A stretch of 64,000 bases of DNA from Diphasiastrum complanatum (GCA_029204225.1 CM055108.1:67001-131000), one strand, 5' to 3'. Counted from the stretch's first letter, positions 45,714 through 57,117 are shown. The notes: a model not told the origin generated them from the letters alone. Translations and numbers: made by a program.

Positions 45714-46873
45714 TGGTTGGCTTCTATTTACAGTAAGTATTCCATTTTTGGTGATATTTGGATGTTTGATCAAGTTCTAGCATGATTTTGCATTGCTTTG
45801 TTGATCAAATCTTACTAACCTTTGTTTTGTGAGTTGAACTTGTGGATCAAAAGCATATTTCAGGTCTATTGAAGATCAGAGGCTGAAAAGAAACTATTTT
45901 GGATCAGATCATAACACCTAATCATTTGTGATTGTGAGGCTTGTGCATATTCAATACTAACAATGTTCTTTTCAATCCTATTGTTGACAATCTCCATTCT
46001 TGGATGAACACTCTCCTTAAGTGGATGAAACTTCTCCTTAAGTGGATGACAAATGCTCTTTTGAGTGAGTTGTAATTCTCCTAAAGGCTGAGCAAAGCTC
46101 CCATTTGGATGAAAGATCCCCTTTTTTGGGTGAACATATTGTAAGCTCCATTGTGAAGAGCATATTGTAAAGATTGTCATCAATTTTGGCATAAATTTTG
46201 GTGTACCTTGTTGAGCATGTAAGTAACTCTCCTTATGTAATTTGATTGGAGCATTTGCTGGAAGGTGTTAACCATTATGCAAGTGTGTTTTCAGGTTCTT
46301 AACAGGTTGAGGAACATTCTCATGTGAAGTGATCTTAGATCTACATCTAAACACCAAGATTTGACAAGATAGTGAAGCTAGTCTTGTGATTCACTAAGTG
46401 TGCTCATTCATTCACCTCTAAATCTTGTATTTATCACTTGCTGGAGTTTATAAACTTTTAGAAGTGTGGTTTACATGTGGTTTTACAGGTTGAATCAATA
46501 TCTTAGTGTGTTGATCATATGTTGATCAAGTTTGTTCATTACTAGGTAATCTTGGCATCCTAGTTTTGGGTATTTTCTAAGAATGCAAGTAACTCTTCAC
46601 ACCATAACTTGATTTGGTCACTTGCTAGAAAGTTTGAGAGCTTAAGCAAGAGTGTGTTCAGGTTGGTTTGATTTTGTAATCCATTCTTAGTGTGTGCAAA
46701 GTGTTGCATGTGTTTCAATCTTCCTTTCTATGCTTGGAAACCATCTAGGTTCAAGATAGAAGTGTTTTAGGGTCCTAAATCTTCATAGATCTCTTTATCT
46801 ATCATTTGTTGAGAGAAAAGTGAGTGCTAAGTGCTTTAGGACAGAACCTAAAAGTTGAAGAAACATTAGAATC
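45714..46873 (+). other. Z 5' leader (1.16 kb)
   Basis: Untranslated leader of unusual length. No coding frame on the sense strand. Imperfect repeats of CTCCTTAAGTGGATGA occur at about 46010-46050, and variants with GGATGAA to 46140. They could be an RNA packaging or dimerisation element, but that is a guess. Confidence 0.6.
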
Positions 46874-49800
46874 ATGGCTTCCAATGGTGGGATCATGCTA
46901 GAGTCTAGTGAAAGGTTGAGTTCATCAAACTACTCTACTTGGAAAGTGAGGATGGAGTCCTTACTTGAGTTGAATGAACTCATGGACATAGTTGCAGAAA
47001 TTGAAGAGAGACCTCTCACACTTCAAGAGCAACAAAGGTTTGATAAGAAGGCCAAAAGGGCTCTTCATATCATTAAAATGAATGTTACAAATGAACTTCT
47101 CAAGGAAGTTGGAAAGTGTCAAAGTGCAAGTGAGGCATGGAATGCCTTAAAGAAGCTCTTTGAATCAAAGTCCACATCTAGGGTATTGACCCTAAGGAGA
47201 CAAATATTTTCTAGTAGGCAAAGAGAGGGTGAAAGTGCTCATGCATTTATCTTGAGAGTTAAGTCCCTAAGTGATGATTTAGCATGCATTGATGAGAACA
47301 TAAAAGATGGTGAAATAGTCCAAGTTATGTTGAATGGTTTGCTAAATGAACATGCTAACCTTGTGCAAAGTTTTGCCATTCAAAGAGTCTTGCCAAGTGT
47401 GGTTGACTTGCAAGAAATCTTATTGGCTGAAGAACATAGGTTGCAATCAAAGCTTGATGGTGCATCCTTGCAAGGTGGAGGTGAAGAGGCTTTCTTCACA
47501 AAAGGCAAATTCAAGGGCAAAGGTAAAGGCAAAGGGAAATGGTCCAAAGGTGGTAACTTTGATCATGATGATCACTCTTCCTCTTCCTCTTCTACTAAGA
47601 ACAATAAGTCAAAGTTCAAGTGCTTTTATTGTGGGATAAAAGGTCATTTTGCAAATGAATGTTATAAGAAGAAAAGAGAGCAAGGAGAGAGGCAAGGAAA
47701 TCTTACAATAGATGAGGAAGAACATAACACATGTGAATCACTTGTTATGACTTCAAGTTTGTTAGCCAACATAGATGATAATGATCCTTGGTGGATTGAT
47801 AGTGGAGCCTCATCTCACATGACAAGACATAAGGAATACTTTACATCCTTATTGTCTTATGAGGGAGAAGGTAACATCATCTACACTGCAAATGATGGTC
47901 AATGTGACATCAAAGGCATAGGCACTATTCCTATTTCCCTTTCAACAAATAGGAAAGCAAATCTTGAAAATGTTTTGTACATTCCTTCAATCACTAAGAA
48001 TTTGCTTAGTGTAAGTCAAATGATTGACAAAGGACTTGATGTGGAGTTCATTGGAGATGCATGTTTGATAAGTAAATGTGGATCCTTGATTGCTCAAGGT
48101 AGGAGGCATGGTAAACTTTTCAAGCTTGATGCATGTGTGATCTCTAATCATGAAGGATGTATGGCTAGGGAGCAATTGACAAACCAAGAAGTTTGGCACA
48201 AGAGGTTGGGCCATCCCAACTTCAAATCTTTGGAGGTAATGGCAAAGAAAGAGCTTGTTCTTGGTCTCCCTAAAAGTCTTGTTGCAAACAATAGTGTTTG
48301 TGAACATTGTGCCTTGTCCAAATCTCATAGACTTGCTTATTCTAGATCTACTTCTAGATCTAAAGAAGCTTTTCAACTTGTGCATTCTGATATTCATTCT
48401 TCTAGTACAACTAGCAATGGTGGGGCAAAGATGTATGCAACTTTCATTGATGACTTTAGTAGGTATACTTGGATCTATCTTCTTAAAAGTAAGGATGAAG
48501 TGTTTGCTGCATTTGTCAAGTTCAAGAATGAAATGGAAAACCAATTCAATACAAAGATCAAATGCTTAAGATCTGATAATGGAGGGGAATACACCTCAAA
48601 TAGGTTCAAAGACTTTTGTATAGCACATGGGATTAAGAGGGAGATGTCTAGTCCTAGGACTCCACAACAGAATGGAGTGGCCGAGAGGAAGAATAGAACC
48701 CTTTGTGAATGTGCCAAGGCAATGAGACTACATGCTAATCTTGCTAAGTCTTTTTGGGGGGAAGCTTTAGCATGTGCTAACTATCTATGTAATAGATGGA
48801 CAAGTGCTTCCTTGGATGGTAAAACTCCTCATGAGGTTCTTTATGGTAGAAGGCCGAGTGTCAAGCATTGTAGGATCTTTGGATGTACATGTTTTGTCAA
48901 TATCACACTTGATGATAGAACTAAAGAAGATCCTTCATCAAAGAAGGGTGTGTTTGTTGGCTATAGTGAAGTAAGCAAGGCTTACAAAGTGTACATTCCT
49001 TCTACAAAGAAAGTTGTCATAAGTAGGGATGTCATCTTTCATGAAGAGAATGTTTCCAATGTTGTTGATGTTGATGTTGATGTGCCTACTAATCATCATG
49101 ATGTGCAAGATGTCTTGGATGAAGATGGAGATGCCACTCCAAAGCAAACTTCAAGGAAGACTCAAAGGCAAAGGGCTAAGCCATCAAGGCTAACCTATGA
49201 TGAAAAAGGAAAGCAAGTGGTGGACAACTCTAACCTTGCTTTTCTTACCTCTTTTGATGAACCAACTTGTGTAGGTGAAGCAATTCAAAAGAAGGAATGG
49301 ATCCAAGCCATGGATCATGAGCATCAAGCACTCATCAAAAGCAACACATGGAGGTTGGTAAAGCTTACAAAGGACAAGAAGGCAATTGGTTGTAAGTGGA
49401 TCTTCAAGATCAAGACAAATCAAGATGGATCAATCAACAAGTACAAGGCAAGGTTGGTGGCAAAGGGGTATGCTCAAGAATATGGTATTGACTATGATGA
49501 GACCTTTGCACCCGTGGCAAAGATGGTAACTATTCGAATCCTAATCTCTCTTGCAACTCTTTATGATTGGGATATGTGGCAAATGGATGTTACTAATGCC
49601 TTCTTGAATGGTGATCTTGAAGAAGATATTTACATGGAGCAACCCGAGGGCTATGTTTCACATGATGAGCCTAATCATGTGTGCTATCTCCAAAAGAGTT
49701 TGTATGGGCTAAAGCAAGCACCAAGGAGTTGGTATGCTAAGCTCAATTCCTTCTTACTTTCTCAAAACTTTGTTATGAGTGAGTATGATCATTCTCTCTA

Positions 49801-50827
49801 CTTTAGATTGAATGAAAATGATATCACTTTACTTTTGATCTATGTTGATGACATTATCTTAAGTGGTGGTAACAATCTAGATATAGATGAAATCAAGATG
49901 GCACTCAAAAGAGAGTTTGAAATTCAAGATCTTGGTAAACTTCATTATATCTTAGGAATAGAGATTATTAGAACTTCTAAATCTACATTCATATGTCAAG
50001 AAAAGTATGTTAACTCTATTCTAAAAAGGTTTCATATGGAAGATTGTAAAGTTGTTTCTACTCCTATGGAATCAAATGTAAAGCTAACTACAAGAAGTAA
50101 TGAAAGATCCTTCAAGGACATTACTCTCTATAGAAAGCTAATAGGATCTCTTATATGGTTAACCATCACAAGACCTGATCTAAGCTTTGTGGTTGGTAAA
50201 CTAAGTCAATTTATGCAAGATCCTAGTGAGGCTCATTGGAAGCTAGGAAAGAGAGTACTTAGATACATCTCGGGATCTAGAGATTTTGGCATCTTGTATG
50301 GAGGTACTACACCTAACCTTTGTGGATTTTCAGATTCAGATTTTGCAGGTGATCAAATGGATAGGAAGTCAACAAGTGCCTTTGCAATCTATCTTGGAGA
50401 TGGAGTGGTCTCATGGCTATCAAAGAAGCAACCAACTATCTCTCTATCTTCCACCGAAGCCGAGTACAAGGCATTAACAACATGCACCAAGGAGATTCTT
50501 TGGATCAAGAGGATGTTATTGGATCTTCACTTGCTGGAACCAGAGAAGACTCCAATCATACTTTGTGATAACCTTTCAGCCCAAAGCTTGGCAAGCAATC
50601 CTGTTTTTCATGCAAGGAGCAAGCACATTGAGATTGCTCACCATTTTGTGAGAGATCAAGTCATTGCCAAAGAGGTGGAGCTTCAACATGTCTCTTCAAA
50701 GGAGTGTGTGGCTGATATCTTCACCAAACCATTGGGAAAGGACCTATATTTAATGCATAGATCTAATCTTGGAATGTGCTCAAAGACTATGTTGAAACTA
50801 GCATCCAATGTTGAAGAGGGAGTGTGA
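46874..50827 (+). CDS. Z gag-pol polyprotein (1317 residues, intact)
   Basis: Single uninterrupted Ty1/copia polyprotein. Gag residues 1-200 (NYSTWKVRMESLL, typical capsid helices), Lys/Gly-rich linker 208-226, CCHC knuckle C250-C253-H258-C263 (nucleocapsid). Aspartic protease motif D309-S-G-A-S-S-H-M. Integrase zinc site H442, H447, C476, C479, core D506, D568, E604 (D-x35-E), tail VGYSEVSKAYKVY at 696-707. RT from about 820 with QMDVTNAFLNG (D905) and YVDD 990-993. RNase H D1154, E1195, D1232 and ADIFTKPL at 1280-1287. All catalytic residues are present. The start ATG 46874 lies in the context ATCATGGCT and gives the family-typical N-terminus. The stop TGA lies within the first bases of the 3' LTR, so the frame reads through the polypurine tract. 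Gag and pol share one frame with no shift, as is usual in plant copia. Confidence 0.96.
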   Translation: MASNGGIMLESSERLSSSNYSTWKVRMESLLELNELMDIVAEIEERPLTLQEQQRFDKKAKRALHIIKMNVTNELLKEVGKCQSASEAWNALKKLFESKSTSRVLTLRRQIFSSRQREGESAHAFILRVKSLSDDLACIDENIKDGEIVQVMLNGLLNEHANLVQSFAIQRVLPSVVDLQEILLAEEHRLQSKLDGASLQGGGEEAFFTKGKFKGKGKGKGKWSKGGNFDHDDHSSSSSSTKNNKSKFKCFYCGIKGHFANECYKKKREQGERQGNLTIDEEEHNTCESLVMTSSLLANIDDNDPWWIDSGASSHMTRHKEYFTSLLSYEGEGNIIYTANDGQCDIKGIGTIPISLSTNRKANLENVLYIPSITKNLLSVSQMIDKGLDVEFIGDACLISKCGSLIAQGRRHGKLFKLDACVISNHEGCMAREQLTNQEVWHKRLGHPNFKSLEVMAKKELVLGLPKSLVANNSVCEHCALSKSHRLAYSRSTSRSKEAFQLVHSDIHSSSTTSNGGAKMYATFIDDFSRYTWIYLLKSKDEVFAAFVKFKNEMENQFNTKIKCLRSDNGGEYTSNRFKDFCIAHGIKREMSSPRTPQQNGVAERKNRTLCECAKAMRLHANLAKSFWGEALACANYLCNRWTSASLDGKTPHEVLYGRRPSVKHCRIFGCTCFVNITLDDRTKEDPSSKKGVFVGYSEVSKAYKVYIPSTKKVVISRDVIFHEENVSNVVDVDVDVPTNHHDVQDVLDEDGDATPKQTSRKTQRQRAKPSRLTYDEKGKQVVDNSNLAFLTSFDEPTCVGEAIQKKEWIQAMDHEHQALIKSNTWRLVKLTKDKKAIGCKWIFKIKTNQDGSINKYKARLVAKGYAQEYGIDYDETFAPVAKMVTIRILISLATLYDWDMWQMDVTNAFLNGDLEEDIYMEQPEGYVSHDEPNHVCYLQKSLYGLKQAPRSWYAKLNSFLLSQNFVMSEYDHSLYFRLNENDITLLLIYVDDIILSGGNNLDIDEIKMALKREFEIQDLGKLHYILGIEIIRTSKSTFICQEKYVNSILKRFHMEDCKVVSTPMESNVKLTTRSNERSFKDITLYRKLIGSLIWLTITRPDLSFVVGKLSQFMQDPSEAHWKLGKRVLRYISGSRDFGILYGGTTPNLCGFSDSDFAGDQMDRKSTSAFAIYLGDGVVSWLSKKQPTISLSSTEAEYKALTTCTKEILWIKRMLLDLHLLEPEKTPIILCDNLSAQSLASNPVFHARSKHIEIAHHFVRDQVIAKEVELQHVSSKECVADIFTKPLGKDLYLMHRSNLGMCSKTMLKLASNVEEGV
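50813..50822 (+). promoter_or_regulatory. Z polypurine tract
   Basis: GAAGAGGGAG directly before the 3' LTR, primer for plus-strand DNA synthesis. It is also translated as EEG at the polyprotein C-terminus. Confidence 0.85.
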
Positions 50828-51477
50828 AAATTGTCAACATTTCCTAGCTAGTTTGAGGCCTAAATTGGCTAAAATTGTAGATAGTTTTGGTTCTGGAGTT
50901 TCACACGTGTGAACCAGGCCACAATGTTTTTATTTACTGTATTTTTTCAGTATGATGAAGTGTCAAACTTCATACCCTTCAAAATGAGACCATTTTGATG
51001 TATTTTGGTCATATAAGCCATTTTTAGCTATTTTTCCTATATAGGGAATATCTAGGGTCAAGTACCTTCTAGAGAGAGGAGAGAGAGTCATCTTCCTCAT
51101 CCATAAATAGTAGGGAAGTCGTGGAGAACAGGTTGGAGAAACCTTTTGTATGCTTCATTGAGATCAATAGATCATTGTCATTGTTTCTTCCTCCATTGAG
51201 AGCATTGTTGTGTGTATTGTCTTCAAGCTATTGTGTATGATCTTAGGTGCTTTCCAAAAGTGATAGGCTGATGTATTATGGACTGTATAATGCTATTTTG
51301 GGCCGCACTTGATGTTTATGGAAGTTTCCATTTGTGATAAATGCTTTTTGATCAAGTTCTTTGCATTCTAGGTAGCATAGAATGTGTTGCCAATTCCTAG
51401 CTTATGTAGTTTGGAGTGCAAGCATTCAAGCCAATGATCTTGGAGTTTAGATCCACTTAGGATCTGTATTTTTCACA
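50823..51477 (+). repeat. Z 3' LTR
   Basis: 655 bp, same length as the 5' LTR, with five transition differences. Contains the perfect palindrome TTCACACGTGTGAA at 50900-50913. Confidence 0.95.
50900..50913. promoter_or_regulatory. Perfect ACACGTGT palindrome in Z 3' LTR
   Basis: TTCACACGTGTGAA, intact in the 3' LTR and altered by two of the five LTR differences in the 5' LTR. The G-box core CACGTG suggests stress- or light-linked transcription factors, which is inferred. Confidence 0.5.
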
Positions 51478-52048
51478 TTCAAGTTATGATGGGGCCAAGG
51501 TGTGAGGAGGAGTTTCTTCTTCATATGATTTCAAGAAGATCTTCAAGATGCATGGCCGAGTCTTTATGGCTCACCTTACATAGAAAGAGGGGCATCTTTC
51601 ATGTTGTATCTACTACAACACATTCATATATGTTTCTCTTCCTTTGCTTGAAATGCTATCTTGCTTCATTGAATTTTTTGCATCTCAAAGTTCAAGAAAA
51701 GCTATACTAGTTTTGTATGATGCTTATGGTATGGACATGTTTCTTGTCATTATTGACTTAGATATGTTTCCAATACTTTTTGAAAGGAAGATACTGTATT
51801 GTCAAAAGTATGCTCTTGGTTCTAGTAAAAACAAGATTGAGCTTGGTACTCACTTTTTTGAAAATCATGTTTTCACATGTTTTGAGGCAAATTGTAAACT
51901 CCTCTTGAGAAAGTGATTGAACGCATGTAGTAGTGTGTTTTTGCCATAGATTCAAAGATAGATCTTGAATCTCAATCTAGTCTTGATCTTGGTGCATCTA
52001 CACACCTTAGGAGGTCACAAGTACACGTTGTGGACAGTCCACACGTGT
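51478..52048. other. Unassigned stretch right of Z
   Basis: Target duplication TTCA, then AGTTATGATGGGGCC and about 550 bp without recognised coding or LTR structure. Near 52040 there is a CCACACGTGTGAAA word like those in the copia LTRs, so it may be eroded leader or LTR sequence. Confidence 0.35.
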
Positions 52049-53353
52049 GAAATCAACACTACCTAGCTAACAAAATTGATCTTCTCGGCAACTTTTTTGA
52101 TTTTTTTCCAGATACATGTAGAAGCTTTAGATTATGTCCCAAATTTTGTGCCGAGCTAAAAGATAAGACCTCAGAAATTTCAGATGCAATAGTAGAGGCC
52201 GAAGTTTCTTTTTTGCAGAATAGTATTAGTTTCGATTCCCATGGTACAGTTTTTGTAGTTAGTCCATTTTTCATAGGAGTGGTAAAGGCGAAAGAAGCCA
52301 ATTTTGAGAAGGTTGTCTATTTCATCGACTGCAGTCCTATGGCAAAATTCTATTTGATTCCATATGAAAATAAGTAAGGATTGCTCTTTTGTTTTGTTGC
52401 TTTAATCTGGATTGTTACATGCTTCATTGCTTTAATAAGAACAAATTTTTTTCATAAATATGAATTTATCGATATTTGTATTTTGGTTCTTGCAATCGGC
52501 ATTGGAGCCTGAACATTCTTTTTGTAAAGATAAATAAGGAGGGAGTATCAAATTTTCTATGTGTAAAATTAAACTCAGCTGCAAATACACATTGAGAATT
52601 TGATTCTCTACGTCATGATGTCGTTCAGGAAGTACCGACAATGACAACTTCAATTGGAGAGATAACCATTAAATCTCTCAAGGTATATTCAATTTATCTC
52701 TAATATGCATGTATTTTTTTTAATTCAAATGTATTGTCATAGCATAAATAAAATTTTTATCATTATATTACTAATTTTTGTTCTATATATGCAGTGTGTA
52801 CAACAAGAAGACGCTTTTAGTTGTGCATGGTTTGTCTTATACAATATGAAGCTATTTTTTGAATGGTATAATTTACAAACAGATGTAGATATTGAAAAGG
52901 TAATATTCTATTCATTTGTAATTCATTTCATTCTGATTCATATTTTATTACTATTATTGTTTGTAATTTGCTGATTCTCGTGTTTTGTGATGACAGTTCA
53001 CTCTTGAGCTATATACTCCTGATGATGTATATAGATTTTGGCAAGAGTTGATCAGAACCTATGTCCAATTTGGTGTAAGTGTTGCACCTGCAATCGAGGG
53101 CCCTCAAAAGGAAGCTGCTCTTGTCTTAATAGCCTTTCAGATTGTTCAGGATGTAGATCTTATTTTATATGATAAAAAAGGAATAAAAGTCCTTCCTAAT
53201 ACAGAGGAAGACAATTTTGTAGCAGATATTTATCTTGCCTTAAAAGGCATTGAGGCCCTTCCCGAAACAAAGGTGGGTGAGATTATAGAAGGAGTTGTTG
53301 CCTTATCAGTTCCTAATACTGATGTAGAAAATATAAAAAAATTGATTGAATAG
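52049..53353 (+). CDS. Ulp1-like (C48 type) cysteine protease gene fragment, spliced
   Basis: Four exon-like segments with consensus borders: a 52049-52373 (donor AA-GTAAGG), b about 52597-52682 (AAG-GTATAT), c 52795-52899 (TATGCAG- to AAG-GTAATA), d 52997-53353 (GACAG- to stop). Exon a contains FEKVVYFIDCSPMAKFY, fitting the strand with the catalytic Asp. Exon c, CVQQEDAFSCAWFVLYNMKL, carries the Gln oxyanion residue and the catalytic Cys (52822-52824). Exon d starts FTLELYTPDDVYRFWQELI. Junctions b-c and c-d are in phase; a-b is not, so an exon edge is misjudged or the gene is decayed. The usual catalytic HW pair is not evident, and the N-terminus is missing. In cells these enzymes remove SUMO. 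Plant Mutator-like and CACTA transposons often carry such domains, which fits the surroundings. Family call from motifs only. Confidence 0.55.
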
Positions 53354-55403
53354 AGATCTATTTGTAAATAGAGAGACATAAAAAAAAAAAGATACAATCA
53401 TTTTACTTGTAAACAACCCGTTTATGGGCTTTTTATTGATATCACAATAGATTTCAACAATCAACTTGTGTCCGTAGTCTAATACTGGAATGCAATTTTT
53501 TTATAATGATAAAAAGACATGATGATTGGCATGTATTTGCTGATAATGAATCTCAATATTCTTCCATAACTTGGGATTGTTTCGCCAATATCTCTACATT
53601 TGATCTCGAGCTCATGTCTTTTACGTACCTACATAAAACTAATACAAAGTTAGTTAAAATTAGTACAGAGTTTGTATTAGAAAGTTTTGATTGAAACTAT
53701 TCATAAAAGATTGAGTGTTTGCAGTTACTTGTTCACCATTGAAAATGAATCTGAAAGTCTGAAAGTACATCATCTTGTATGAGCAATAGTTTCCGTCGGA
53801 TGTAGTTTAGACTCCAATCTTCTTCCACCTCAACACATGTCAAAACGGCATCATTGTATATAATTTCAATATTTTTTCGTTTTGAATGTCCACTGGCTTC
53901 CAAGTCTTGATCGAGTGGCACCCATTTACCTTTATGTTTTTTTTCATCTTTGATAATGGAAGCATAAGCTCAACATTTGTTTTTCAATTTGATAACGGAA
54001 GCACATGGAAGACATTTTAATTCTGCATTCTATTTCTCCATCTGATCTTTTGTCCCAGCCTTCATCCATAAGTTCAGATAATAAACTATTTGATAAATTT
54101 TTGCATACAAACATCGTTGGGGTTCTGTGTACATTGACACTTGAAAAGAAATCCACAAATATATTCAAGAAAATAAACCAACTCAATCTGACTGTTTTTG
54201 ATCTTGTGCTCATTTTTAATGAATTTTTTACATCGTTATATATCTTGCAACAAAATGATTTTGAAACTGTAGCATATGGTGCAATCCATTCATCACTTTT
54301 ACAAATAGATAATGGAATTGGTACAATTGGTCCAAAATTTCTTTTTGTATCAGGAATGTACATTGATTCATAAAAAAAGATCCCACTATCAACTAGATCT
54401 TTTGCAGTTCTACCTCAATATTGCAGCTGTCCTATATCAGTGTGAATAACATCTAACACACCTGCTAAAGATCCACTCGGCTCTCATTCATTTATGTTGG
54501 ATGGATATAAATCTGCAAGAGAAAAATGATCAGATTGGCAAGTTTACTATTAGATATTTATGAATGACAAAAATCAAAGTATCAAAAATATCAATACTCA
54601 AAGTTGCTTTTTTTGTGATCCTGATGGTTGAATCCTTGCAAATTTATCTCTGAATGCATATATACATGTTGGACTAGAATTTCAGAAATAGATTTTCCTC
54701 TTGATGATGTTCTGAAATCCAAAATTTTGGCCTTCCAATAAGATCGAAATGATAGTTTTGACCTTTTTTCTTTTTGAAATGTTCCTCTTGATGATGGATG
54801 CATCAAAATCCAAGAGATTTTGGAATATTTTCTTGGCACCCATAATCCATTATCATCTGTCTTGTTGAATAGAAGCACAGAGTCGATTGAGGAGCACGGC
54901 TTCCTTGATGGCACCATTCGTAATTTGCATGCAACAATCTGAAACAATGAACTATGAATCTGAAAATCTGCGTAGACAAAAAGCCATGAATATGAGAAAA
55001 AGTGTTGGCAAAAATTTGAAACACTAATCTATTTGGCGCCACAAATTAACTCTGGTTAACCCTGTTAACCATGGTTTGACAATGCATATACATTAATGGT
55101 ACATCGATTTTCTCATCTCAACCATCTCTCATATTCATTTTCAACATTGTTGGGTCTCTTCGGGCAGTGATGAGCTGGAAGGGCAGGCCTCATCAACCAA
55201 TAGCATTTCCACATGTTGCCCGACGAAACAACAATATATCTAAAAAGTTTTTATTTTATTTATATTTGGAAAATTCTACGTTATGTAGAACCCCAAAGCT
55301 AAGGTTTCAATTGGTCCACATGGCAACGAAAATAAGAAAAATAGATAAAAAAACATCTTTTTCAAAGGCTCTCGTCAGGCTCTAAGTTTCTCTAATATTT
55401 GGC
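53354..55403. other. Probable DNA-transposon remainder with unassigned exon-like frames
   Basis: AT-rich tail after the Ulp1-like stop, then coding-like but unrecognised frames: minus 53733-53940 (NIEIIYNDAVLTCVEVEEDW, resembling a ubiquitin-like or PB1-like strand pattern), plus 54005-54373 (122 residues, NIVGVLCTLTLEKKSTNIF), minus 54591-54947 starting after a TTTCAG acceptor (IVACKLRMVPSRKP). Some may be exons of one transposon. No terminal inverted repeats were found to bound it. 55050-55403 shows nothing recognisable up to the start of X2. Confidence 0.3.
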
Positions 55404-57117
55404 AAAAAGCCAAATCTTAGTGATTTGAAAGTTTTTGGATGTACTTGTTATGTACATATTCCTTTAGAAATAAGGAAAAATAAAGATGCCACTTCTTTCA
55501 AAGACATCTTTGTTGGTTATAGTGAAAGTAAGAAAGCTTATAGGATATTTGATCCTATTACCAAGAAAGTTGTTGAAGGTAGAGAGTTAGAATTAAAGTA
55601 GAATCATTGTGTTACTGTATTGTGGGTCCTATCAGTTGATAAGGATCAATTGGCCTTGCCACAAGGCAAGTCAACAGGACACGCGTCCCGTCAATGACAA
55701 CCTAGGTCGTGCATGGGTTGCCTGAGTGAACAACTATATGTACAGTGTAATTTCATTTTGTGAAATACAGTTGCTATATGAGCTTGATGTGGAGAGTGTT
55801 TTCTGTTTGTGTTATTGTGTAGCATGATCTGTGTTCCTGTTCGAAGCAAATTCTAAGTTAGAGATCTACTTTTTGATGAATCTCTCTAAGCCAAAGGAAA
55901 GGTGACTTCCAACAACACTCAACTTGTCAAGGATCATGTTATGGCCGAGGAGGAGCTTCATGAAGATGAAGACCAAGTGGAACTTACTCGAAATCCAAGG
56001 GTGCCAAGAAGGTCAACAAGGACAAGGATTGAGCCATCAAGGCTCACTTATAGTGACAAGGGGAGCAAAGGGAAGATTGTCAACTACTCAACTCTTATAC
56101 TTTCTTGACTACTATGCATGAAGAATCAACTAGTTTTGAGGAAGCAAATAAGTCTCAATATTGGAGGAAAGCTATGCAAGTAGAGTTTGATGCACTAATG
56201 GAAAATCAAACTTGGAAGCTTGTTGATCTACCTTATGGAAAGAAGCCTCTTACTTGTAAATGGATATATAGATTGAAATATAATCAAGATGGTTCCATTC
56301 ATAAGTATAAAGCTAGACTTGTAGCAAAAGGTTTTTCACAAGTCAAAGGCATAGATTATGATGAAACCTTTGCACCTGTTGCAAAGCTTGTGACCATTAG
56401 ATTAATCATATGTCTTGCTACTTCTTTCAATTGGGAGCTCTTCCAACTTGATGTGACAAATGCTTTCTTGAATGGATTCTTGGAAGAGGAAATCTACATG
56501 TGCCAACCCGAGGGCTTCATCAAAGATGGAGAAGAAGACAAGGTGTGTTTCTTGAAGAAGAGTCTTTATGGACTCAAGCAAGCACCAAGAGCATGGTACT
56601 CTAGGTTGCATTCCTATCTTATTTCCATTAGACTTGTTGTTAGTTCTTATGAACCATCATTGTACTACAAATGTAATGATGGGAAGATCATTATCTTAGT
56701 TTTATATGTTGATGACATTATACTCACAGGATATGATCTAGATGGCATCAAAAATGTGAAAGTTTCCTTGTCTAGTGAATGTAAGGTGGTAGATCTAGGA
56801 CTTCTTAAAGCTATACTTGGAATAGAAGTCACTAGAAGTAATGATGTTACTTTCATATGTCAAACAAAGTATGCTAGATCAATCTTAGCAAAATTTGACA
56901 TGATCGTTTGAAAAGGAGTTGAAACTCCCATGGAACTAAGTGTAACAGTTTCTAAGGAAAGTGATGAAGCATCCTTTGAGGACATCACTACCTATAGAAT
57001 GCTTATTGGTTCCTTGATATACTTAACCATCACTAGACCAGATCTTAATTTTTGTGTTGGCAAATTGAGTCAATACATGCAAAGTCCATTAATATGTCAT
57101 TGGAAAGGAGCAAAAAG
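55404..57117 (+). pseudogene. Copia X2, left part: integrase tail, RT, RNase H start
   Basis: Starts abruptly in the integrase tail (LKVFGCTCYVHIPLEIRKN, FVGYSESKKAYRIFDPITKKVV to 55580), then a 310-bp insertion, then the linker (RVPRRSTRTRIEPSRLTYSDKG, 56000-56060) and RT 56105-56911 with intact FQLDVTNAFLNG, YGLKQAPRAWY and LYVDDIILTGYD (about 56703). A TGA at 56909-56911 interrupts, after which the frame continues (ETPMELSVTVSKESDE) to HWKGAKS at 57117, where Y is inserted. Very close to X1, but with different damage. Confidence 0.9.
55581..55890. repeat. 310-bp LTR- or MITE-like insert in X2
   Basis: Interrupts the X2 integrase tail between ...KKVVEG and the linker. The edges share TAGAGAG in inverted orientation (55580 and about 55884) and an inner AAGTAGA repeat, but the arms are otherwise poor. 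The inside looks LTR-like (GTTACTGTATTGTGGGTCC; TTTCATTTTGTGAAATACAG). It has a small hairpin GCCTTG-CCA-CAAGGC near 55660. Could be a solo LTR of a TRIM, a MITE, or filler. Confidence 0.35.

Larger units (their letters stand above)
45047..51477 (+). mobile_element. Copia Z: full-length, intact, young retrotransposon (6431 bp)
   Basis: Complete element: LTR 655 bp, PBS, leader, single gag-pol frame, polypurine tract, LTR 655 bp. Ends TGTGAAAA...TTTTCACA. Flanked by TTCA on both sides (45043-45046 and 51478-51481), a 4-bp target duplication, or 5-bp with one change. The two LTRs differ at five positions, all transitions, by my reading. It is inserted within a few bases of the right breakpoint of block 2 copy 2. 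It is the only element in the window that looks able to move by itself. Confidence 0.95.

Noticed and set aside
47987-48544. 185-codon minus-strand frame inside Z
   Set aside because: Shadow of the intact gag-pol frame on the other strand.
53944-54363. 139-codon minus-strand frame as a gene
   Set aside because: It overlaps the more protein-like plus frame 54005-54373, has no start context or homology that I can name, and the region is AT-rich. Both are left unassigned.
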